This document shows, piece by piece, positions 35,990 through 46,343 of a DNA stretch of 64,000 bases. The number at the start of each line of letters is the position of its first letter. The stretch's first letter is position 1. The position numbers and the translations under genes were made by a program. The stretch spans positions 16,451,299 to 16,515,298 of the forward strand of contig BSYO01000009.1 in assembly GCA_033239525.1 (NCBI GenBank), given 5' to 3'. The notes beneath the pieces are model-generated. The model made no database searches. It saw only the letters and a program-made list of their open reading frames with translations, and was not told where the DNA came from. Source of the stretch: Nepenthes gracilis. Lineage: Eukaryota; Streptophyta; Magnoliopsida; Caryophyllales; Nepenthaceae.

Positions 35990-38096
35990 CCGGTGCCTTA
36001 TTAGGATGTATGTGGAAAATTTTTCAAGGATTATCATGCCACGCAAAAGAATATGGCATTCGGTTGGGATAAAGATTATGAAAAGAGTTTCTAAAAGTTA
36101 AAGAATTGTTTGATGACCACCTTGATTCTAGCTATTTCGGAAAAAATTGGAGGTTACATAGTATATTGTGATGTAACTAAAAGAGGGTTGGGTTGTATGT
36201 TAATATTCAACATGGGAAAGTGGTAACCGATTGATCAGGGCAACTCAAGCATACATGAAGAATCATCCCACCCTTGACTTGAATTTGGCAGCCATCATTT
36301 TTTTATTGAAAATCTAGATGTATTATCTATATGTAGAAACGTTAGTGGTATACTCGAACTATATGAGTTTAAAGTACATATCCTCTTAGAAAGAATTGAA
36401 TATAAGACAAAGACAATCGACGATCTTATTAAAAAATTACAATTACGAGATCTAGAATCTATAGGAAAATGCCAACATAGTAGCAGGCGCACTGAAATAG
36501 AAGTCAGTAAGTTTTATAGCTCATTAAATGATTAAGAAAACAGAGATGTTAGATAGAATGAAGGAATGCAACATTTGATTGCACTTTCAAAGTATATGCA
36601 TAATTTCATCGTATTTTTAGCTATAGCCAAAATTTTTTGAAGGATTGAGAGAAATCAAATGGATGACCCATTTTGGTATATGTGGCAAAAGATTTAAATA
36701 GAGAATCAATTATTGCCTTTAATATTTGTGTTGACGAAGTTTTGAGGTTTTTGGATCATATTTATATACTAAATAATGAAAAATTAAAGAAAGAAATCTT
36801 TTATGAAGCCTGTTAATCCAAATACCAGATCCCCCGGGAATAGATAAGATGAATCAACATTTACATAAGATATTTTAATAGAAAAATATGAAGAGAAAAA
36901 TTACGATATTCGTAAGAACGTTTATAATTTGTCAATAACTAAAAGCCGAACATAAGAAATTGTCAGGTTTTTGTAATCTATGCCGATACCTAGTTGAAAA
37001 TGGGAGCATATAATAATGAATTTCATGATGGGTTTTTCGAGAACTTCTAGGAATCATGATACAGTATGAGGGATTGTAGATCAATTAATGAAGTCAACTC
37101 ATTTTATTATTATTCATAAGATGTTTTTAAGGGATCATTTGGCAAGATTATATACAAATACAGTAGTGAGACTTCATAGAGTTCTAGCTTTGATTATGTC
37201 CTATCAAGATCTTGGATTTCTATCCATGTTTTGGGAGATTTTACACCTAAAGCTAGGCACAAAGTTAAGATTTTATACAGCATTCACTGACAAGTGGACA
37301 GACAATCAAAGCTAATAATTTAGAATTAGAAAAAATATTGATAGTAATTATTTAAGAAATGGAAGGAAATTAGGACAACTACTTGGCACAAGTCGAGTAT
37401 GCCTATAAAAACAATTATCAGCCAAGTATTAGTATGGGATCTTTTGAAGTGTTGTCTAATAGAAAATATCATTCCCTAATAAATTGGGAAGAAATCAGAC
37501 ATCGAAGGCTTAAATAATCGGAATTGATCTAAGGATGTCAAAGAAGATCCATTTGATCCGAGATTAGCTTCAAGTTGCTCAAAGCTGACGAAAGAATTAT
37601 ATAAATCAAATGAGGTCCAAGTTGAGTTTTAAAGGTTGGGATCGTATATTTTTAAAGATATCTCTATTAAGGAAGTCTCGATATTTGGGTTAAAAAGAAA
37701 ATTGAAGCCTAATTTTACTGGATTTTTTTAGGGTTTGGAAAGAATTGAAAAATTAGCCTACAAATTAGTATTACTACCTAATTTGAAAAATTTTTATAAT
37801 GTTTTCCATGTATCAATACTTTGTAAATATATCTTTAACTCTTCTTACATCATTGAGCCTAAAACATTAAGGATCAATGAAAACTTGACATACATTGAAG
37901 AACTGATTCAAATTTTTGGACAACAAGATCAAGTATTTCACACTAAAATTATTCTCTTGGTCAAAGTAATATGCAGAAACCATTCTTAAGATGAAGCCAC
38001 AAAGGAATGGGAAAATGAGATCTGGGAGTGTATCCCCATTTGTTTGTTTATTGAGATACGTAAATTTTAATAATAAAATTTTTTTGAGGAAATGAT
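35990..38096 (+). pseudogene. Tekay-like pol fragment 2 (RT thumb to chromodomain tail)
   Basis: Starts at the RT thumb equivalent of 32110, continues through RNase H remnants (RGLGCMLI-type at about 36185), the integrase (KSTHFIIIHKMFLRDHLARL and LYTNTVVRLHRV at 37088-37180, FYTAFTDKWTDNQS ending near 37315) and the tail (MERIEKLAYKLVLLPN, FYNVFHVSILCKY, EELIQIFGQQDQVFH, LVKVICRNHS, 37735-37989). Second decayed copy of the same gene block as fragment 1. Confidence 0.7.
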
Positions 38097-39060
38097 TGTG
38101 AGATATATATACTAAGGTTTATTTAATAATATTAAATTAAGTATACTAGTGAATTATTAAGGTTATATGCAAATTCTAATTAGAAATTAAGTATTAGACC
38201 ATGGTAGGGTATGCATAAGAGGCACCTAATTGGCATAATATCCACGCATAAGTGTGTTTAAAATAAGATCTTTGCACTTGATGTGCGCATAAAAAGTACT
38301 TGTGCGTATTTGTTCTAAAATCCAAGTATTCAAATGGGTACATAATAGGCACTTGTGTGTTGACAAAAGTCTAAATAATAGCAGTGACGGTCTGATCTAT
38401 AGGTGTTTTATAGATATCCTATCCATGGGTCTCAATAGTAGATTATGACCATAATTTATGGAATTAAAGTATAAACTGACCTAGAAGAATTATACTCTAT
38501 CGTTAGGATTATCAAAACCTATGGTTCATTTATTTGATTGTTCAATATTTGTTAATTTATCACAACTTCTTTATCTCATGTTCATCACATTCACGTTCAT
38601 TACATTGTTCTTTTTTAACTTGCTGAATATTTGACTCACCTTATATTATCACATCTTTTAAATTAGTAGGTTTGAACTTTGCCGAAGTTTAGGTGTATGG
38701 TTTTTGCATGGAGGATTGTGGGGGTTTATATTTAATTGTGATTTCATATTTGATAGATGTAAGGAAAGTAATTCAAGAATTTGGTTAATATTATGTGCAT
38801 GTATAAATGTTACATCATGTCCAAGGGTTAGTAAATCATTTTAGTTTCTATACAGTAATTGATGATGACAAATCATAAGTTTTATATGATGAGCAAGTAC
38901 AACATTAGAGGTTAAGTTGCAATAAATTTGACTGATTTTTTTTAGACAAATTATATTTTATGTATGAAGGATTCAATAATGAAGTTTTACGTAGCATCCC
39001 AATGCTGGTTATAGGTTTGCATGTTGTGATTATTATTTAATATTTAAATCAGGGTAGTGA
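38097..39060 (+). repeat. LTR C of nested array
   Basis: Starts TGTGAGATATATATACTAAGG and aligns with LTRs A and B at their starts and with LTR A again at 38790. It is followed by the resumed Tat reading frame at about 39066. The end lies near GTAGTGATATA (39052-39062). Confidence 0.58.
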
Positions 39061-39065
39061 TATAG

Positions 39066-39540
39066 TACGTAACCCTAAAGCAGTCAATCAGCAAAAGTAT
39101 TACCTCTTATTCCACTGAGGACACGAACACGACACCGAGGACTACAAAAACCTCCAAAAGGAGATGAAAGCCATCAGAAAAAGGGGCTTCTAAAAAGATT
39201 CATAAAGGGAGATGGAAACTAACCCCAATAAGAGAGGCAATGATAAAACCAAGGCCTCTACAAAATCGGGTTGCAGTAGGGATAATAAATATGGTAGAGG
39301 TTCAGCCCGAATTAGAAGTAGGAACTAAGAAAAAACAACAGCAGTGGGAGGTCATAGCATTCACCGACAATGTTTACGGTCATGTAACATCTCCCCACTC
39401 TAATCCCCCTGTTAAAAATACTATCATCTCAGGTCGAGAAAATGACTACCATCTAAAGAAGGTTTTCATTAATAATAAAAGCTCCAAAGACCTTCTATAC
39501 TTTGATGCTTTCACTTGCCTAGGATTAATCTAGCAATGGC
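39066..39540 (+). pseudogene. Tat gag C-terminus and protease
   Basis: NPKAVNQQKYYLLFH, stop, GHEHDTEDYKNLQKEMKAI is the Tat nucleocapsid motif in which the family has Cys residues (KYC..H..HGHDTEDC): both Cys are replaced. Downstream, ISGRENDYHLKKVFINNKSS and KDLLYFDAFTCLGL (39426-39533) are the protease; the catalytic Asp position is Asn (FINN where the family has VDNG/VDGG). Confirms that the Tat frame continues after the nested array. Confidence 0.72.
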
Positions 39541-39949
39541 TCTAATCAACAAAAGGGCCCATGTAAGGCCTCAACAACCAACTAGTTCGAGTTGAAGAGC
39601 TCATAGCCCATGAAGTGACTCTGGGGGCTACCCCAGAATCCATTCTCAAACTGTAACAATGCTCATAGTCAATTTTCCCTAGACCTATAATTCCATACTC
39701 AAAAGGCAGGCTCTAGTAAGCTTTGAGGTGGTATCATTCACCCCACACCTCAAGATGATTTCTTAACATAAGCAGAAATAGGCGATGTGAGGTGTGACTA
39801 AGCCATGGGGAGACATCTCTACCTCACGCAACTACAACGGCTTGAGCCCCACATGCAATTGACAAACTCGGCCCAAATTTATGAGACCTCTATGTGAAAG
39901 GGATCTCTGGTGAAAGAAAGTGTCAAGATTTTGTTGGATCCTTCATAAT

Positions 39950-41340
39950 CGAAGAGATTCACACAAATCGATTCAACATTAGATCAAGTCATCTATGACA
40001 ACCCAGTAGCTTCCTTTGCGATAACCAGGACTTTTTTACCTGGACCTCAATCGACATGCCCGAAATCTTCTTGGATACGACAAGACATAAGCTAAGCATC
40101 ACCTTCGGGCACAAGTTAGTGTAGCAGAAGTCACAAGGCTACTCCATCAGGAAGCTACGAGTAGTAAAAGATGAAGTTAAGAAATTGATCAACACTAGAT
40201 TCATCTAAGAGGTGCAATACCTAAAGTGGTTATACAATGTCGTGATTGCCAAAACGACCAATAGAAGTTGGAGGATGTGCATTGACTTCATAAATATGAA
40301 TAAGGCATGCCCAAAAAATAGTTTGTTGTTACCATGAATCAATAAACTTGTAAATTTTGCCTCATGGCACCGATTCTTAAGTTTTATGGATACTTATTCA
40401 AGTTGTAACCAACCACGCATGGACCCTTTAGATGACGAGCATATTGAGTTCATGATAGACATTGCCTTTACTATTACAAGGTGATGTTGCTTGGTTTGGA
40501 CAACATGGGAGCCACCTACCAAAGACATGTCAATGTGATTTTTGTTGACCAAATTGACCGTAACATGGAAGTATACGTCAATATCATGATGATAAAAAGC
40601 TCACTATGCCAGAACCATGTCCACGACCTTACTGAGGCATTCCAAACACTGGTGAACCACCACACAAAGCTCTATCTAGCCAAGTGAGTGCTTGGAGTAA
40701 CGATTAAGAAGTTCCTTGATTTCTTTGTAACCTAGGAAAGAATGACACGATCCTTGCCTAGAAGCCCCAAAGATGGTACAAGATGTCTAGAGTCTCACTG
40801 GTGCAATTGCTTCCCTATCTAGATGTATGGCAAAGTTAATAAATAAATATTTGCCTTTCTTCTAGGCCTTAAGGGGCTCAAAGCACGGGGGCTATGATGG
40901 AAGGAGAATTGCCAACAAGCCTTCAAGGAGTTAAAGTGCTGCATTAGCTTCCCACAACTGCTCTCCAAGCCAATTGATGGGGAATACTAGTACATGTACC
41001 TAGCTGTTGCATATATAGTCCTCAATGTGGTATTACTAAAGGAGGGCAGAGGGATCTAATAGCCAATGTATAAAGCAAGCAAAGTACCATCGAACCCAAA
41101 GACCTGATACTCAATCACCGAAAAGGCGATGTTAGCACTGGTGCACCCTTTAAGAAGGTTGAGACCATATTTCCAATTACAAGATCATAGTCAAAATAGA
41201 CCAACTGCTAAGGAAGATCCCACAAAAACCAGAGGTCTCAAAGCAACATAGTAAAATGGGTGATTATATTAGGAGAGTTCAACTTCAAGATCCATCCCAA
41301 GCCCTTGATTAAAGGATAAGTCCTTATTAACTTCATTGTC
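39950..41340 (+). pseudogene. Tat reverse transcriptase and RNase H
   Basis: SWRMCIDFINMNKACPKNS (about 40268), HRFLSFMDTYSSCNQPRMDP (about 40370), LVWTTWEPPTKDM/LGLDNMGATYQRHVNVIF (about 40485) and NMEVYVNIMMIKSS (40564). The catalytic YVDD reads YVNI, so both Asp are gone. The connection domain follows (SLTGAIASLSRCMAKLINKY) and then RNase H pieces (ISFPQLLSKPIDG region near 40950, FQLQDHSQNRPTAKEDPTKT region near 41180). Strongly decayed. Confidence 0.7.
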
Positions 41341-41375
41341 AAATGCACAACTTAAGCCGCAGATAGCCCAAACCA

Positions 41376-41712
41376 AGCCGAGTCCTTAATGACTGATTGG
41401 TAAAAGTGGACCCTACTCATCAACAAATCATCAAATAGCATAGGAGGCAGTGCAGGATTAATCCTCATCTTCCTCGTGGGGGAGGAAAGGATAAACTGCA
41501 TCCAATCCGGTTGTTCCGCTTCAAAAACTTTTGTAGAATGTAAGGTCCTAATCCTTGGTTTAACGATTGCAAGGGATTGCTCAACATGGCACCTCATCAT
41601 CTATAATGACTTAGAGCTTGTGGTTAAGCAAATCTATGGAAGTTTTGTGATCTTCCACCCATACCTTGCAAATTACCAAAAGAAGGTCCAGGTACACCTC
41701 AAGTCATGACGC
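41376..41712 (+). pseudogene. Second RNase H (Tat-type, archaeal-like) remnant
   Basis: Segments SSNSIGGSAGLILIF (about 41430) and ECKVLILGLTIARDCSTWHL then IIYNDLELVVKQIYGSF, HPYLANYQKKVQVHL (41539-41707). These match the additional RNase H domain that distinguishes Tat elements; the family has DGSSN...GAG, AEYEAL and YSDSQLVV...Y at these places. The first Asp is lost, the YSDS Asp is kept (YND) with a changed neighbour. Confidence 0.65.
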
Positions 41713-41929
41713 AATACTGAATCATCCACATCACCTAGGAGCTATCTACGGCCCCCTTGACAATGATTATGTACCCGAGATGATCAAGAACATCAAGTGC
41801 CCTAACATCATTGAGCAAGATGAGGTCCTATAGGTAACTAATGAGAAGAGTTGGATGATGCTCTACCAAGAGTACTTCTCTACCGGGAAATAATCCAATG
41901 AACATGAGGCAAAGAAGCTTCGAAAAATT

Positions 41930-43100
41930 GTCGGGTGATATACCCTTATCAATGGGTCGCTCTACTGTTCGGGCTACTCAATCCCCGTCTTGAAGTGTTT
42001 AGGTCAGGAAGAAGCAAATTGTACCCTTTGAGAAGAACATCTCAAGATATGTAGGGAATACATTGAAGAAAAAAATTTTAACCTTCAAAATCATGTGCCA
42101 AAAGTATTATTGACCCACCATGAAATCCAACGCCTAAAAGTTCATCAGAATGTTCAACCAGTGCCAAATCTACGGGAACATCCCACAGAGGCCTGCAACG
42201 GAGCTCATCTGACTGCAAAGCCCTCGGGCCTTCACATAACAAGGGCTCAATATGCTATGCCTACTCCATATCGCCTCAATGTGGAGGAAGTTCATAATCA
42301 TGTGAGTAAAGTATTTCACCAATTAGGTAAAAGCTGCACCATTAGTCAAGATAATTGAGTTTCCATGGTAGAGTTCATCAAACAAAGTATAGTATGCTGA
42401 TTTGACATCCTAAAAGCCATAATCACTAATTAAGGAACCTAATTTTGTATAAAACGTTCACTCAATACTGTGAGAAGCTCAAAATCTAGATTACCGATAC
42501 CTCGGTATCTTACTAGTAGATCAATGGCTTGAGAAAGGTCACCAACAAGACAATCCTTATCAAGTTCCGAACAAGGCTAGACAAAGTTGAAGCTTGGGTG
42601 GACAAGTTGCTCAATATCCTATGGACCTACTAAACAACACCAATGACAGCTACTAGAGAAACCCTGTATAGCTTATGCTTAGGGGTGTAGGAAGTTATAC
42701 TAGTAGAAATAAGATTCCCAAGTTTCTGGGTATCCAATTTCGACCCAACTACAAATGAGGAGGGCATGCAGCACGACCTATATCTATTTGAGGAAGCTCT
42801 AAATGTCACCATCCTCTAGGCCAAGGCATGCCAATAAAGAGTAGCCTAGTGCCACTATAGGAAGGTGAAAGCATGATCCTTCTAAGTAAAAGATTTGGTC
42901 CTAAGGAGCATTAAACGAACAAATGACATGGCAGAATATGTTACTCCCAATTAAGAGTGACTGTGCATAATAGTGACAACTATAAGAGGTGGTACCTATA
43001 ATTTTAGAACCCAATCCAATAAAATATTATCAAGAACTTGTAACTTAGTTCACAGGAAGAAATATTTCCACCGAGAAGAATGGTTGAAGCTGAGCCTACG
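41930..43100 (+). pseudogene. Tat integrase
   Basis: Starts with the pre-integrase text YTLINGSLYCSGYSIPVLKC (41945) and EEHLKICREYIEEKNF (HHCC region), then a decayed core, then MTATRETPYSLCLGV, EVILVEIRFPSFWVSNFD and DLYLFEEALNVTI (42640-42815), which are the stretches after the core Glu in this lineage (TPKTATGETPFSLAYG...). The end reads VKDLVLRSIKRTND (about 42885). Broken by many stops. The copia element inserted about 170 bp downstream. Confidence 0.68.
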
Positions 43101-43261
43101 ATAAGTCCCTCAAACCGCTAAGCATTCTGCATTATAATATATTTTGTAATTATACAGGATAACCCACTAGAATATAACCTTAATCCGTTAGATTGCAAAC
43201 CCTAACAAAATACTTATATATATATATAGCTATAACACACGTTGGGCCATTTTCTCAATCC

Positions 43262-43266
43262 CCTAT
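43262..43266. repeat. Left target-site duplication CCTAT
   Basis: Compares with CCTAC at 46344-46348, one difference, flanking the copia element. Confidence 0.55.
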
Positions 43267-44063
43267 TGTTGGGCTATGGGTCATTCTTATGTGGATCCAT
43301 ACCTATTTGACGTATTATTTAGTAATTTAAACGATATCACACAGATATCGTACTGATATCATAAACTTTTCAAATTAGAATAGATTTGATTTTCTTTTAT
43401 TAGAAAAAATTTTGATGAAATTATTTTCTAATTTGGAGAAATCATTGATTAGGAAAGATTTGGAGAGATTATTTTCTAATTTGGAGATATCATTGATTAT
43501 GAAATTAGATTTTCTTCCTAATTAATTTAGAGTGAAAATTCTATATAAATGGGTCTAACTCTTATATTAGTGACAAATAATTAAGCATTCCGAAATTATT
43601 CTCACATAAGAAACACCGTATAGAGAGAGAAGAAAAGAAGAAAGAAGAGGAAAAAATTTGACATCCAGTTAATATTCGATTTGAGTTTCATTATTTGCTA
43701 TGGTCGGATACGTTATTCTATAGGTAATAACTAGAGTGTAATTCTATTTGGTTACTCTTATTTCTTATTCTATTTTTTATATGAGTTATTAAATGTGTTA
43801 AGAGGTTATAATCAATCATTCTTTACTCAAAATTATAGTGAAAGAATTTTAGAATGAGTTCTTTATAATCAGTACTTTTATAGTGGATTTATTTAAAATT
43901 TATCATGTAATTGTTTCCTTAGTTGAAGAAGGTCTTTCACGTTAAAAATTGTTATACATTATTATTATTTCTTGTACTCATAAATTTGATAGCTAACGAT
44001 TGACGAAAGGGTTCAGATTTTGTTTCGCTGTATTAGATTGTGTATCAAGGTTGAACCCTAACA
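43267..44063 (+). repeat. Left LTR of gag-only copia element
   Basis: Starts TGTTGGGCTATGGGTC and ends GAACCCTAACA. TATA box TATATAAAT at 43542-43550. It carries a 48-bp tandem duplication (43421 and 43469, each TTATTTTCTAATTTGGAGA) that the right LTR lacks. Confidence 0.8.
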
Positions 44064-44065
44064 AA

Positions 44066-44077
44066 TGGTATCAGAAA
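44066..44077 (+). other. Primer-binding site of gag-only copia element
   Basis: TGGTATCAGAAA two bases after the left LTR, matching the initiator-Met tRNA end except near its 3' side. Confidence 0.75.
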
Positions 44078-44159
44078 GAGGCTATAAAATTTTGATTTGA
44101 TAGTGTCAACATCGTGGAGCTTTCCATTCTGTATTGAGCATTTTAATGGGTAAAATGGT

Positions 44160-44970
44160 TTCATTCTTTAACACGAAATGGTGAAGAATATTTTAACCAG
44201 AAAAGAGACAGTAAAAACACTTTGAAGTAAGGAAGATAAGTCAAAGAATATGACGGAGGAAGAGTGTCAAGATAAGAGGGATCTTGATAATTGTCCAATC
44301 AAATTGAATCTTATGGATAACACTTTTCAGAAGGTCATTGGCTTATCGGATCCAATAGAAGTTTGGATGAAATTTGAGAGCTGATATGAATCCAAATCCT
44401 TAACAACAAGGTTAAATGTGAAGAAGTTCTATAACCTTGCATTTGTCGGAAGGGGAGCTTCGAGAAGTATCTATTTGAATTTAACCAAGTTTTAATACAA
44501 ATTTTAGCACTTGATGAGAAGATAATGAGAAAGATAAGACGTTGGTATTGCTCGCTTCTTTACCGACCTCGTACAATCATATTGTCACGACACTATTCTT
44601 TGGAAAAGATACGTTCAAATTGGATGAGGTCATCGCTTCTTTACTTATGAATAAGTCAAGGCAGAAAAGAAGCATTGAAGATTCAAGAAAGTCGAGTCTT
44701 TTGGTACCCACTAGTACTCGAGGACACAGAAGATCAAGGAACCGAAGCAACAAATCAAAGAGGAGCTACGATTGGACCAAGCTTGAAGATATAGAATGCT
44801 TCTATTGTGGCAATAAGGATCATATGAAACGAGATTGTCTCAATAGGAACCAGGAGAAGGAGGACGGAGGCAAGTGTCAAGAGAGGAGGAATCATGATGA
44901 TGATAATCAGGTCTATATTACTTACTCCGAAAACCTTCTAGTTGTCCCTGCGGGAAAGACATGAAGCCTT
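44160..44970 (+). pseudogene. Copia gag with CCHC zinc knuckle, broken
   Basis: Early part reads (with frame changes) SIKLNLMDNTFQKVIGLSDP-like pieces and FEKYLFEFNQVLIQI. The open frame 44542-44964 holds LVLLASLPTSYNHIVTTLFF, the gag UBN2-type core end, a basic linker and CFYCGNKDHMKRDC (C-x2-C-x4-H-x4-C) at about 44799-44840. All four zinc ligands are present. The frame is closed at 44964, before the protease. Confidence 0.75.
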
Positions 44971-44974
44971 TTGA

Positions 44975-45290
44975 GCTAAGAGACAAATTGGGTGACAAAT
45001 TGGGTGATAGATAGCTGTTCTCTCATCATGTAATATCGAGGAAATCCCTCTTCACCAAGTATATGCCCGGGAACCATAGGATATTGAAGATTGAAAATGT
45101 TAGTTTATTGAAAGTTGTTGGTATCAAAGATGTTAACTTGCAGATAAGTAATGGGACGAAACTCATATTGGAGGGCATGAGACATGGCCCGAATTTACAG
45201 TTGAATGTGATTTCAGCCGAGAAGTTTGATAAAGAAGATTTTGGCAGGCATTCGAAAAATGTCAGTGAAAACTCACCAAATATGTCTTGA
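44975..45290 (+). pseudogene. Copia protease start, active-site Gly lost
   Basis: NWVIDSCSLIM near 45000 matches the copia pattern WVIDSGAS.H; Asp and Ser remain, Gly is Cys, and a stop follows. Then MPGNHRILKIENVSLLKVVG and EGMRHGPNLQLNVISAEKFD (45063-45240) match the protease C-terminal half (VRHVP.L..NLISVG.L). After about 45300 no integrase is found. Confidence 0.7.
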
Positions 45291-45600
45291 TTGTGACAAG
45301 AGGAAGCAAGTGATCAGGTCAGTATTTGATGAAAGTTTCGATTGTCAAGGATAATGTCAAAGTGATAAATAGGGGTATTGGTCAATATGGGAGAAGAGGA
45401 GTATAAAGGGGAGATTCTAAAGCCAAGAAGAAGCAAAATAGGGGTGAGAATATTCCAAGTTTAGAGGAGCGAAAGAGAGTATCATTAAAGTTTGCAAAGG
45501 TTGATGCTGGAATCTCATTTGAGGAAAAGTTACCAAAGGACAAGTGATGACGGTTGCCGGTGAAGGCGAAGAATCCCCCACACGGTCGTGATAAAAAATT

Positions 45601-46343
45601 TCTTGGATTTTGGGTCACTCTCGTGTAAGTCCATACATATTTGATGTGTCGTTTGGTAATTTGAATGATATCACATGAATATCATACTGATATATGAACT
45701 TTTTAAATTAAAAGAGATTTGATTCTCTTTGATTATGAAAAATTTTGATGAAATTATTTTTAAATTTTGAGATATTATTGATTAGAAAATTATATTTCCT
45801 TCTTAATTAACCTAGAGTGAAAATTTTATATAAATGGGCCCAACTCTTATGTCGGAGATAAACTATTAAGCATTCCGAAATCATTCTCATACAAGGACCG
45901 TCGCACAGAAAGAGAAGAAAAGAATAGAAATAATGAAGAGGTTCGACATCCGGTTAAAATTCTATTTGAATTCCGTTCTTTGTCATGGTCGGATAGGTTG
46001 TTTTAGATATGATTTTTAGAACGTATTTTTATTTGGTTATTCTTATTTCTCGTTGTATTTATCTTGTGTGCTGTTATATATATTAAGAGGGTAATAATCA
46101 ATCATTCTTCACTCAGAATTGTAATAAAAAAATTTTAAAAAAAAAATTTTATAACTGATACTTTCATAATGGATTTGTTTGAAATTTATCCAGTAATTTT
46201 TTTCTTAAATGAAGAAGATTTTTCATGTGAAAAATCATTATATATTATTATATTTTTTATACTCACGAGTTTGATGACTGACGATTAAGTACGGGTTTAA
46301 ATTTTATTTTGCTATACTAGATTGTGCATCCAGGTCCCCAGCA
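45601..46343 (+). repeat. Right LTR of gag-only copia element
   Basis: Aligns with the left LTR throughout (TTTGATGTGTCGTTTGGTAA, TATATAAATGGGCCCAACTC with TATA at 45827-45835, AAGCATTCCGAAATCATTCT). The starting TG is TC. Ends ...CCAGCA before CCTAC. Confidence 0.78.

Larger units (their letters stand above)
30579..39060 (+). mobile_element. Tandem array of partial Tekay-like elements nested in Tat gag
   Basis: Order: LTR A (30579), pol piece 1 (about 31976-34157), LTR B (34158), an unrelated repeat (34875-35989), pol piece 2 (about 35990-38096), LTR C (38097-39060). Both pol pieces begin around the RT thumb (FLGHLIS / GYYRRF) and end with the chromodomain-type tail, so gag, protease and the RT palm are missing twice. 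The array splits the Tat gag just before its zinc-knuckle region. Expected flanking duplications were not found; the right boundary is only good to about 10 bp. Confidence 0.72.
43267..46343 (+). mobile_element. Non-autonomous Ty1/copia element carrying only gag and protease start
   Basis: Two LTRs of about 0.8 and 0.74 kb, a tRNA-iMet primer site, a gag with a CCHC knuckle and the beginning of a copia protease. Integrase, RT and RNase H are absent: only about 1.5 kb lies between the LTRs. It sits in the Tat element between integrase and the 3' region, flanked by CCTAT/CCTAC. Either a deletion derivative or a member of a gag-only family mobilised by a relative. Confidence 0.78.
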
